A stretch of DNA of 5,064 nt from Acidobacteriota bacterium. Lineage in GTDB: Bacteria > Acidobacteriota > JAAYUB01 > JAMOQF01. The notes beneath the pieces are model-generated. The model searched no databases. It worked only from the letters and a program-made list of their open reading frames with translations, and was not told where the DNA came from. A program made the position numbers and the translations under genes. Positions 1 to 5,010 of this stretch are shown here, piece by piece (the stretch's first letter is position 1; each line of letters opens with the position of its first letter). The stretch is from assembly GCA_027040585.1 (NCBI GenBank), contig JALULU010000463.1, positions 1 through 5,064 of the forward strand, given 5' to 3'.

Positions 1-463
1 CGTCTGGTCTAAGGTTATATTTATCAAAATCAAAAAACACATCTTTTATCTCATTTTTAAAAATCTCTTCCTCAGTTAAATTTTCCTCTGAAATATTTGC
101 GGATGTTTGCAAAACTTTTATTGTCAAAGTCTGCGTGTCTATTCCCCCCTTTCCCTGCGCTATCGCTTTGTATTCTGTTGTTACTTCAGGTTTAACTTCA
201 ATACTTCCATTTGGACCAAACTTACCGACATTTTCAATTATAACTTCATCAGCATAACTACTATTCCAATATAAAGTGGCCTTTTCACCTGCATTAATTG
301 TATTCTTTGATGCATAAAAATTTAAAACAGGTTTTTTAACATTCTCCACTTGAGTTTGGCCTGTATTTTTCGAGGGTATAACAACCTTTGTCTTCCTTCC
401 ACCACAATTTAAAAGAAATATCAAACTTAAGGCAACGATACTAAAGATATAAAATCTCCTCAT
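1..463 (-). CDS. pal: Pal-like peptidoglycan-associated lipoprotein, 3' end cut by window edge
   Basis: Outer-membrane lipoprotein of the Tol-Pal system, expected to anchor the outer membrane to peptidoglycan and to bind TolB. Only the first 154 codons are in the window. The ATG at 463 follows a strong GGAGGT site. The protein opens with MRR, a hydrophobic stretch (residues 4-18) and a lipobox-like LLNC, so Cys20 should be lipidated; Asn just before the Cys is uncommon. Residues 45-118 look like a small Ig-like beta domain, with NAGEKATLYWNSSYADEV and VTTEYKAIAQGKGG as its recognisable parts. An acidic linker (126-140) then leads to DVFFDFDKYNLRPD, the typical first strand of an OmpA/Pal peptidoglycan-binding domain, where the window ends. 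The gene lies 20 nt after tolB, as expected for pal. The Ig-like insert is absent from E. coli Pal. The missing C-terminus prevents a check of the diaminopimelate-binding residues. Confidence 0.88.
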   Translation of the reverse strand, partial: MRRFYIFSIVALSLIFLLNCGGRKTKVVIPSKNTGQTQVENVKKPVLNFYASKNTINAGEKATLYWNSSYADEVIIENVGKFGPNGSIEVKPEVTTEYKAIAQGKGGIDTQTLTIKVLQTSANISEENLTEEEIFKNEIKDVFFDFDKYNLRPD

Positions 464-470
464 TTAAATT

Positions 471-476
471 ACCTCC
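471..476 (-). promoter_or_regulatory. Ribosome binding site of pal
   Basis: GGAGGT on the minus strand lies 7 nt before the ATG at 463. It is close to a perfect anti-16S match and is the strongest ribosome binding site in the operon. This would fit the high copy number usually seen for Pal relative to the other Tol proteins, which is an inference from family knowledge. Confidence 0.8.
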
Positions 477-483
477 AAAATTA

Positions 484-1806
484 TTATTTATTATAATTTG
501 ACCAGCTGGGATTATGACAACCTCCCATAGTCGTCAGTTTAACCACATTAGTCCCGTCGGCAAACATTCTATAAATATCAAAAGATCCATCTCTATTAGA
601 TTCAAATACTAAAAGTCTCCCATCCGGAGACCAGGAAGGATTTTCGTTATCTCCAAAATTTTTAGTCAGCTGAAATACTCTTTTTGTAGCAACCTCAACA
701 ATATAAATATCAAAATGATTTTCTCCCTTAGGCCTCCATGAAAATGCTATAAATCTCCCATCTGGAGACCAATCTGGAGAAGACATGTATCCACCTTCAG
801 AAATTAATCTTTCAGGTGCAGCCCCAAATGTATCGGTAATAAAAAGAGATGGGCTACCATCCCTATCGGACACAAAACATATCTGATTACCAGAAGGTGA
901 AAATGTTGGAGACACATCTATGCCAGGATTCTGGCTTATGTTTAATAAATCTGAACCGTCAATATTACATATGTAAATTTCAGGGTTGTCAGAGTTGGGT
1001 GTTCTACCTGAAAAGGCGATTTTTTTACCATCTGGAGAAAAAGTTGGTGTGGCAAAGAAGTCACCTTTAACATTTAGTTTGTTTAAAGTTCCATCCATAA
1101 CGTTTAGAAAAAATATAGCTGGAAATTTGTCTATATATGAAGTAAAACATATCTCAGAATTATCTGGTGACCACTCAGGTGTTAAGTTTATACTTGAATT
1201 TGATGTTAATTTATGAATATTCTCACCATCATAATCCATTATATAAAGTTCTTTCCCAGATTTATTTGACTTTTCAAAAACTATTTGAGTAGAGGCAATT
1301 CCAAAAGACTGTCCTGCTGTCAATTGTCCAACTATTGCGTCACTAATTCTATGAGCGACTTTTCTCACATAACGAGGCATAGTTTTATACCTTTTACCCA
1401 AAACTTTTTCACCAGTTTCCACATCATACACCCAACATTCAACTATAAAATTGTTATCTACAATTTTAGCGTTTCCAAAAATTATATAGTCTATTTTTAA
1501 ATTTAAATCCTTCCACTGAATAAGATCTAAATCTTTGGGCTCAGATAATTTTTTTTGAGGGAAAAAAGAAGAATTTAATAGTTTAAAAAAACCAGAATTT
1601 TCGAGGTCATCTTTTAAAACTTTGTTTAAAGTCTCAAGATATATGTCAATCATTGAATCTTGATTATCAGCAGCTACTTGAAAACTTGTAAGAGCTAAAA
1701 CTGTTTCCTGCTCAGGTTTTGGCTTTATTACAAAGGTCTCCTGTTGAGAGAAAAGGAATGGCGTTAGTGAAAAAACAATAATCAAAAATACAAATATTTT
1801 CTTCAT
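484..1806 (-). CDS. tolB: TolB, periplasmic beta-propeller protein of the Tol-Pal system
   Basis: Soluble periplasmic protein that shuttles between TolA and Pal. With the start at 1806 it has 440 residues, close to the usual TolB length of about 430. Residues 1-20 (MKKIFVFLIIVFSLTPFLFS) form a signal peptide, probably cut before QQ. Residues 25-165 are the TolB N-terminal alpha/beta domain (VLALTSFQVAADN, IDYIIFGNAKI, RKVAHRISDAIVGQLTA). The rest is a propeller with blade motifs WSPDN (about 212), FSPDG (256), FSPSG (302), WSPDG (346) and WSPDG (392), 44-46 residues apart, and it ends in the family-typical NPSWSNYNK. The frame is open to 1866, but those 20 extra residues overlap tolA and include no signal peptide. 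An AGGAG site lies 7 nt before the ATG at 1806 and only 1 nt before an ATG at 1812, so 1806 is preferred. Confidence 0.95.
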   Translation of the reverse strand: MKKIFVFLIIVFSLTPFLFSQQETFVIKPKPEQETVLALTSFQVAADNQDSMIDIYLETLNKVLKDDLENSGFFKLLNSSFFPQKKLSEPKDLDLIQWKDLNLKIDYIIFGNAKIVDNNFIVECWVYDVETGEKVLGKRYKTMPRYVRKVAHRISDAIVGQLTAGQSFGIASTQIVFEKSNKSGKELYIMDYDGENIHKLTSNSSINLTPEWSPDNSEICFTSYIDKFPAIFFLNVMDGTLNKLNVKGDFFATPTFSPDGKKIAFSGRTPNSDNPEIYICNIDGSDLLNISQNPGIDVSPTFSPSGNQICFVSDRDGSPSLFITDTFGAAPERLISEGGYMSSPDWSPDGRFIAFSWRPKGENHFDIYIVEVATKRVFQLTKNFGDNENPSWSPDGRLLVFESNRDGSFDIYRMFADGTNVVKLTTMGGCHNPSWSNYNK

Positions 1807-1813
1807 TTTCATA

Positions 1814-1818
1814 CTCCT
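1814..1818 (-). promoter_or_regulatory. Ribosome binding site that decides the tolB start
   Basis: AGGAG on the minus strand lies directly after the TAA stop of the tolA-type gene (1822-1820). It is 7 nt from the ATG at 1806 but only 1 nt from the in-frame ATG at 1812, and it lies inside the longer frame opening at 1866. This supports a start at 1806, which also puts the signal peptide at the very N-terminus. Confidence 0.75.
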
Positions 1819-1819
1819 A

Positions 1820-2614
1820 TTAACGTGGTGGATATTCAAAGATAGCAATAAATTTAACATTTTCACCTTTCATTTTATACTCTTCAGGCAATTCTGGCAA
1901 GGGATTGGATGCATAAACCGCCCTAAGCGCCGAACGAATAAATGATTCTGGAGCATTTTTTTGAGTAATTTTTACATTAACAATTTTACCGTCAGGCTCT
2001 ATTTCAAAACTTACAACAACCTTACAAATCCTATTGTAGACCACTCCCATTTGAGATGTTAACCAATTTCTACTTATTTTAGATTCTACTTCTCTTGCAT
2101 ACCACGAAGAATAAATTCCGCCTCCACCTTCTCCTCCTGTCCCAAAAGAAATGCCACCTGTTTTTACTTTTGAAACTTTATTTCCCATCTCCCCATTCTT
2201 TATTCCTTCATTAACATTAGAATTGCCGGAAATATTTCCATTATTTTTATCAATTTCTTTTTTAGTTTTCTTTTTTTTAATTGATTTAGCCTTTTTTTCT
2301 AAAAAATTTTTTGTGCTAACCTTTTTATTTTCTTTTACTACATAACCTCTCTTTTTTAATTTCCTGACTGGAGGTTTATAAAAATTACTTTCACCCTTTA
2401 CTTTAGCCACAAGCCCTGCTGAAATTGTATCACCTATACTCATGGTACCTTCTTTCCCTGCGACCTTTAGAAAATTTTCTGGAAAAATCTTAATAGAAAA
2501 AATTAAAAGTAGAACCAATAAAAAATGAAAAAAACAAGATAGAATAAAAGGCTTTTCCCACCTACTTTCCCTTTTTTCAAAAATATATACTTTTCTATCT
2601 TCTTGTAATTCCAT
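1820..2614 (-). CDS. tolA: TolA/TonB-type energy-transducing protein
   Basis: Periplasm-spanning arm that links the TolQR motor to TolB-Pal; called TolA from its place in the operon. It has 264 residues from the ATG at 2614. After a charged cytoplasmic N-terminus, residues 22-41 form one membrane helix containing SCFFH (Ser26, His30), the SxxxH pattern that TolA and TonB use to contact TolQ/ExbB. Residues 80-125 are very lysine-rich, 127-150 are Asn/Gly-rich, and a glycine run (GGEGGGG) sits near 160. Residues 170-264 are a TonB/TolA C-terminal domain (ISRNWLTS, VVSFEIEPDGKIVNVKI, FIRSALRAVYASNPLPELP). At about 120 residues the linker is much shorter than the long helix of E. coli TolA (421 residues). 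The ATG overlaps the tolR stop in TGATG. A TTG one codon upstream (2617) is a possible alternative start. By sequence alone TonB would be equally acceptable. Confidence 0.85.
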   Translation of the reverse strand: MELQEDRKVYIFEKRESRWEKPFILSCFFHFLLVLLLIFSIKIFPENFLKVAGKEGTMSIGDTISAGLVAKVKGESNFYKPPVRKLKKRGYVVKENKKVSTKNFLEKKAKSIKKKKTKKEIDKNNGNISGNSNVNEGIKNGEMGNKVSKVKTGGISFGTGGEGGGGIYSSWYAREVESKISRNWLTSQMGVVYNRICKVVVSFEIEPDGKIVNVKITQKNAPESFIRSALRAVYASNPLPELPEEYKMKGENVKFIAIFEYPPR

Positions 2615-3039
2615 CAATCTTTTCTATATACAACAGGTTTTGTAACAATTTGAATATTTGTAATACCAGATTCACGAACCAAATCCATAATCTTCACAAC
2701 AACTGCAAATTTCACATCTCCATCCGCTTTCAAATATATTGGTATATTTCCATATTTTGACTTTAAGTCCTTTAGCCTTACCTCAAGATGCCTTATATCT
2801 ATTGGTCTCGATTTAAAATATAAATTTTCATATTTATCAATGGTAATAACAAACTGCTCTCCCTTTGTTATGGTTTTTACATATTTAGTTCTCGGTAAAT
2901 TAACATCTACACCACTGTGAATCATAGGGGCAGTTATCATAAATATTACAAGTAATACAAGCATAACATCAACAAGAGGTGTAACATTTATTTCAGCAAG
3001 AGATGTCTCAATTCTACCCTTTTCACTTAAGAAAGCCAT
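2614..3039 (-). CDS. tolR: TolR, ExbD/TolR-family proton-channel subunit
   Basis: Inner-membrane partner of TolQ; with TolQ it converts proton motive force into movement of TolA. It has 141 residues, the normal TolR/ExbD size. After a short cytoplasmic tail comes the family signature AEINVTPLVDVMLVLLVIF, with the essential membrane aspartate at Asp24 (matching Asp23 of E. coli TolR). One membrane helix spans about 21-40. The periplasmic domain (about 45-141) contains VDVNLPRT, VITIDKYENLYFKSRPI and PIYLKADGDVKFAVVVKIMD, all typical of the fold. The ATG at 3039 has a GAGG site 9 nt upstream that overlaps the TGA stop of tolQ, so translation is probably coupled. The stop overlaps the start of the next gene. 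ExbD is the alternative by family, but the neighbours argue for TolR. Confidence 0.94.
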   Translation of the reverse strand: MAFLSEKGRIETSLAEINVTPLVDVMLVLLVIFMITAPMIHSGVDVNLPRTKYVKTITKGEQFVITIDKYENLYFKSRPIDIRHLEVRLKDLKSKYGNIPIYLKADGDVKFAVVVKIMDLVRESGITNIQIVTKPVVYRKD

Positions 3040-3050
3040 GAACTAAAGCC

Positions 3051-3737
3051 TCAAGTTAAATTTTTTTCAATCAAATTTAAAAGTTCGGTGGTAAAATCAT
3101 CCAGAAGAGTTGAAATATACTTAATTTTAGACAGAAAATAGTTATAAAATATCACCGCAGGAACTGCAGCAAAAAGACCAAATGCTGTGGCTACCAGAGC
3201 TTCTGCAATACCAGGGGCAACAGCCTGAATTGATGTTGATTCAAGTTTTCCAAGTCCCTCAAAGGCATCGATTATACCTACTACAGTCCCAAATAGACCT
3301 ATGAAAGGCGAAGCAGACGCAGTTGTAGCAAGCCAGGTAAGAGACTTTTCAAGGGCAGCTATTTCCGTAAGGGAAGCCTTTTTCAAACTTCTTTCAACCA
3401 TAGAAATATTTTTTATTTTTGGCGTTTTACCATCAGCACTCAGAGAAATTTGAGCATTTACTTCTCTATAACCAGCATAAAAAGCCCCGGTGAGAGGACT
3501 TTCAGCACATATATGTGAATTTTTATATACCTCAGAAAGTTTCTTACTTTTTCTAAACAATTCTAAAAAAATCTCATTTGCTCTTTCAACCTTTCTAAAC
3601 AATAGTAGTTTTTTAAATATAATAGCCCATGAAGCAATGGAAAAAATCAAAAGTATGAAGAGAACAACTTTAGCTAAAAGGCCACTGTTGTATATTAAAT
3701 CCAAAAATGAACTACCTTCTAATAAATAGAAAATCAA
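3051..3737 (-). CDS. tolQ: TolQ, MotA/TolQ/ExbB-family proton-channel subunit
   Basis: Inner-membrane subunit that surrounds the TolR helices and forms the proton path of the Tol motor. It has 228 residues, close to E. coli TolQ (230). Three membrane helices are visible: about 18-42 (LLAKVVLFILLIFSIASWAI), 135-157 and 175-202. Between the first two lies a charged cytoplasmic region of about 90 residues. Helices two and three carry the family motifs TTASASPFIGLFGTVVGIID and APGIAEALVATAFGLFAAVP, including the conserved membrane threonines. The start is a TTG at 3737, supported by GAGGG 6 nt upstream and by the lack of any ATG before the first helix. It is the first gene of the operon; tolR follows after 11 nt. 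No ybgC-like thioesterase precedes it, unlike the E. coli order. Confidence 0.95.
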   Translation of the reverse strand: MIFYLLEGSSFLDLIYNSGLLAKVVLFILLIFSIASWAIIFKKLLLFRKVERANEIFLELFRKSKKLSEVYKNSHICAESPLTGAFYAGYREVNAQISLSADGKTPKIKNISMVERSLKKASLTEIAALEKSLTWLATTASASPFIGLFGTVVGIIDAFEGLGKLESTSIQAVAPGIAEALVATAFGLFAAVPAVIFYNYFLSKIKYISTLLDDFTTELLNLIEKNLT

Positions 3738-3743
3738 TGTCTA

Positions 3744-3748
3744 CCCTC
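3744..3748 (-). promoter_or_regulatory. Ribosome binding site supporting the TTG start of tolQ
   Basis: GAGGG on the minus strand, within GTGAGGGTAGACA, ends 6 nt before the TTG at 3737. It is the only good ribosome binding site in this stretch and supports initiation at TTG. Confidence 0.7.
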
Positions 3749-3900
3749 ACTAAAGAATTAATATAAAAACTACCATAATCAACTCTTTAATTCAAATCTT
3801 TTGTTATGTTAAAAAAATCTATCAAACAATTTCAAAAAAACAGCATGAAACTTTAATAGAAAATAGATGAAAATGGTTCAAGTTTAGACGACTTTTTCAA

Positions 3901-3925
3901 TTCAAATTTTTGTGCCTGGCACCAT
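3901..3925 (+). repeat. Palindromic repeat, copy 1 (core GTGCCTGGCAC)
   Basis: The core GTGCCTGGCAC at 3912-3922 is a perfect palindrome (GTGCC-T-GGCAC). With its flanks, TTCAAATTTT plus T before and CAT after, it matches copy 2 over about 24 positions with one inserted T and two substitutions. The G/C-rich core stands out sharply from the surrounding AT-rich DNA. Confidence 0.75.
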
Positions 3926-3956
3926 GAAAGTTTCCTTATTCTACTTAATTTTAATT

Positions 3957-3980
3957 TTCAAATTTTGTGCCTGACACTAT
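3957..3980 (+). repeat. Palindromic repeat, copy 2 (core GTGCCTGACAC)
   Basis: The core GTGCCTGACAC at 3967-3977 differs from copy 1 by one base, which breaks one pair of the palindrome. It is preceded by TTCAAATTTT as in copy 1 and followed by TAT. It has the same orientation as copy 1 and starts 56 nt downstream of it. Confidence 0.7.
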
Positions 3981-4005
3981 TTGATTATTTTTTATGATTA
4001 ATTGC

Positions 4006-4040
4006 TTGAAAAATATTTAGATGTTAATATTTAATATAAT
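4006..4040 (+). promoter_or_regulatory. Candidate promoter of the methyltransferase gene
   Basis: A perfect TATAAT lies at 4035-4040, about 50 nt before the start codon. TTGAAA at 4006-4011 is the best -35-like hexamer but is 23 nt away, too far for a standard sigma-70 promoter; TTTAAT at 4030-4035 would give an 18-nt spacer. In DNA this AT-rich such hexamers also arise by chance, so this is a position to test rather than a firm call. Confidence 0.3.
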
Positions 4041-4068
4041 TACCTATTAAATTAATTAAATTAGGTAA
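4040..4068. promoter_or_regulatory. Inverted repeat TTACCTA-N15-TAGGTAA, operator-like
   Basis: TTACCTA (4040-4046) and its exact complement TAGGTAA (4062-4068) flank 15 AT-only bases that include the self-complementary AATTAATT. If TATAAT at 4035-4040 is the -10 box, the left arm begins at its last base and the repeat covers the transcription start. This is a typical place for a repressor operator, or alternatively for a hairpin at the 5' end of the mRNA. No regulator gene is in the window. Confidence 0.3.
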
Positions 4069-4079
4069 CGATAAGATAT

Positions 4080-4085
4080 AGAGGA
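4080..4085 (+). promoter_or_regulatory. Ribosome binding site supporting the TTG start of the methyltransferase
   Basis: AGAGGA lies 7 nt before the TTG at 4093. The first in-frame ATG is at codon 146, beyond the first catalytic motif, so this site together with the conserved N-terminal domain fixes the TTG start. Confidence 0.7.
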
Positions 4086-4092
4086 AAACAAA

Positions 4093-4830
4093 TTGAAAAA
4101 AATAATTAGCAAAAAAAATCCAGAAATCAAATTTCTAAAAAGACTTATTGAAAATGGTGGTGTGTTAGACGATTTTTTTTTAGTTGAAGGTAAAAAACTG
4201 TTAGATGAAGTTATAAAATCCAATCATCAAATAATAAAAATATACTCTGTTCAAGAAAATTTAAAATATGATATAGACACAATTTTGATTGATAAAAATA
4301 TAGCGAAACACGTTTCCAGATTTCCTTCACCTTCCAATACCTTTGCATTATGTAGAAAAGAAATTGACAATGTTTCCCATTCGTTTCCTGCCATATTATT
4401 GGATGGCGTTCAAAATCCGGAAAATCTTGGCGGAATATCAAGAAGTGCAGAGGCTTTTAACTTTAACACAATTTTTTTAACAAAGGGAAGTGTAAATCCA
4501 TTTAAGTCACACGTGATAAGAAGCTCAATGGGATCTTCACTTAGGATAAATTTTATAAAGATAGATGGGATTGATTATTTTTTAAAAGAATTAGAAAGTA
4601 TGAATACAAAAATATATGTGGCAGAAAAACATGGAAAATATAATTTATATGAACTAAACCCCACAAAAAACTCTCTCATAATTTTTGGAAATGAGGGGCA
4701 CGGCATATCTGAAAATCTAAGGAAATTAGGGGAGAAAATTTTTATTCCAATAAACAAAAAGGTAGATTCTTTAAATCTTCTAAGCAGTGCTTCAATTATA
4801 ATGTCTTACTTCTATTCTAACTTAATATAA
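4093..4830 (+). CDS. SpoU/TrmH-family RNA 2'-O-ribose methyltransferase
   Basis: Predicted cytoplasmic enzyme that transfers a methyl group from S-adenosylmethionine to the 2'-hydroxyl of a ribose in rRNA or tRNA. It has 245 residues. Residues 1-95 resemble the substrate-binding domain of the family (FFLVEGKKLLDEVIKS at 28-43). Residues 98-245 are the knotted SPOUT catalytic domain: motif 1 DGVQNPENLGGISRSAEAF (104-122, with Asn111 and Arg117), then VNPFKSHVIRSSMGSS, motif 2 FGNEGHGIS (198-206, with Glu201), and motif 3 IPINKKVDSLNLLSSASI (218-235). Asn replaces the usual Gly after the motif 1 Phe, and LLSSAS replaces the common VSVAAS type of motif 3; both look tolerable. It is divergent from the tol genes and starts at TTG. 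RlmB- or YsgA-like rRNA modification is most likely, but the exact target cannot be read from the sequence. Confidence 0.92.
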   Translation: MKKIISKKNPEIKFLKRLIENGGVLDDFFLVEGKKLLDEVIKSNHQIIKIYSVQENLKYDIDTILIDKNIAKHVSRFPSPSNTFALCRKEIDNVSHSFPAILLDGVQNPENLGGISRSAEAFNFNTIFLTKGSVNPFKSHVIRSSMGSSLRINFIKIDGIDYFLKELESMNTKIYVAEKHGKYNLYELNPTKNSLIIFGNEGHGISENLRKLGEKIFIPINKKVDSLNLLSSASIIMSYFYSNLI

Positions 4831-4877
4831 TTATCCTAAATATCTGGCTAAATCAAATAAATGAAAAAGAAACCAAC

Positions 4878-4892
4878 TGTGCCTGGCACTAT
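4878..4892 (+). repeat. Palindromic repeat, copy 3 (core GTGCCTGGCAC)
   Basis: TGTGCCTGGCACTAT matches 3966-3980 of copy 2 at 14 of 15 positions and 3911-3925 of copy 1 at 14 of 15. The core at 4879-4889 is the same perfect palindrome as copy 1. Orientation is the same as the two copies upstream of the methyltransferase gene, so the gene is bracketed by the family. Confidence 0.75.
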
Positions 4893-4939
4893 ATATCATT
4901 TTTTTATATCAAATTGAATGATGGTGAAGATGCCAGGCA
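4880..4939. repeat. Nested inverted repeat: TGCCTGGCA ... TGCCAGGCA
   Basis: The outer arms TGCCTGGCA (4880-4888) and TGCCAGGCA (4931-4939) are exact complements, 9 bp each. Inner arms ATCATT (4895-4900) and AATGAT (4917-4922) are also exact complements. Together they could fold into a two-tier hairpin of about 60 nt in RNA or single-stranded DNA. The layout resembles REP/BIME-like elements, where two palindromic units face each other. The right arm is followed by A-rich DNA, which argues against an ordinary intrinsic terminator on the plus strand. Confidence 0.5.
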
Positions 4940-4982
4940 AGAAATAATTAAAAAAGAAATAAATGAAAAATAAACGAAAAGG

Positions 4983-5010
4983 AATAAAAAAAAATTAATT
5001 TTTTTTATTT
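4983..5010. terminator. AT-only palindrome, possible weak bidirectional terminator
   Basis: AATA(9 A in all)TTAA(8 T)ATT is self-complementary apart from one extra A. On the plus strand it is followed by six T, and the minus strand reads much the same. The stem has no G/C pair, so it would be weak; it may simply be homopolymer-rich DNA. Confidence 0.25.

Larger units (their letters stand above)
3738..4092. other. Divergent intergenic region between tolQ and the methyltransferase gene
   Basis: This is 355 bp of very AT-rich DNA between two genes pointing away from each other, so it should hold the start signals for both. No protein-coding frame is convincing. It contains the tolQ ribosome binding site, two direct copies of a GTGCCTGRCAC-based repeat (3901-3925 and 3957-3980), a candidate promoter (4006-4040), an inverted repeat (4040-4068) and the methyltransferase ribosome binding site. 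On the minus strand I found only AT-rich -10-like strings such as TATATT (3765-3760) without a well-spaced -35 box, so the tolQ promoter remains unplaced. Confidence 0.7.

Noticed and set aside
601..1170. Recurring short DNA similarity (for example CATCTGGAGA on the plus strand)
   Set aside because: These are the SPDG codons of successive propeller blades in tolB, a protein repeat and not a DNA repeat or CRISPR array.
849..1216. Plus-strand open frames opposite tolB (849-1070 and 986-1216)
   Set aside because: They are antisense to a clear TolB propeller, have no recognisable domains and result from the repeated SPDG-coding segments.
1807..1866. Longer tolB start at 1866
   Set aside because: It overlaps the end of the tolA-type gene by 47 nt, buries the signal peptide and ignores the AGGAG site placed 7 nt before the ATG at 1806.
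3738..4092. Riboswitch or small RNA in the divergent intergenic region
   Set aside because: Apart from the short palindromes no extended stems or known conserved motif could be seen, and the G/C content is too low for a structured leader to be recognised by eye.
4211..4757. Minus-strand open frames opposite the methyltransferase (4211-4441, 4575-4757)
   Set aside because: They lie opposite conserved catalytic motifs of the real gene, without ribosome binding sites or recognisable content.
4833..4973. Plus-strand reading frame open for about 46 codons, ending in DARQEIIKKEINEK and a TAA stop
   Set aside because: The C-terminal part looks protein-like, but there is no ATG, GTG or TTG with a ribosome binding site at a sensible place, it runs through the palindromic repeat, and lysine/isoleucine/glutamate-rich translations are expected from A-rich DNA. 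It could be a gene remnant, but this cannot be supported.
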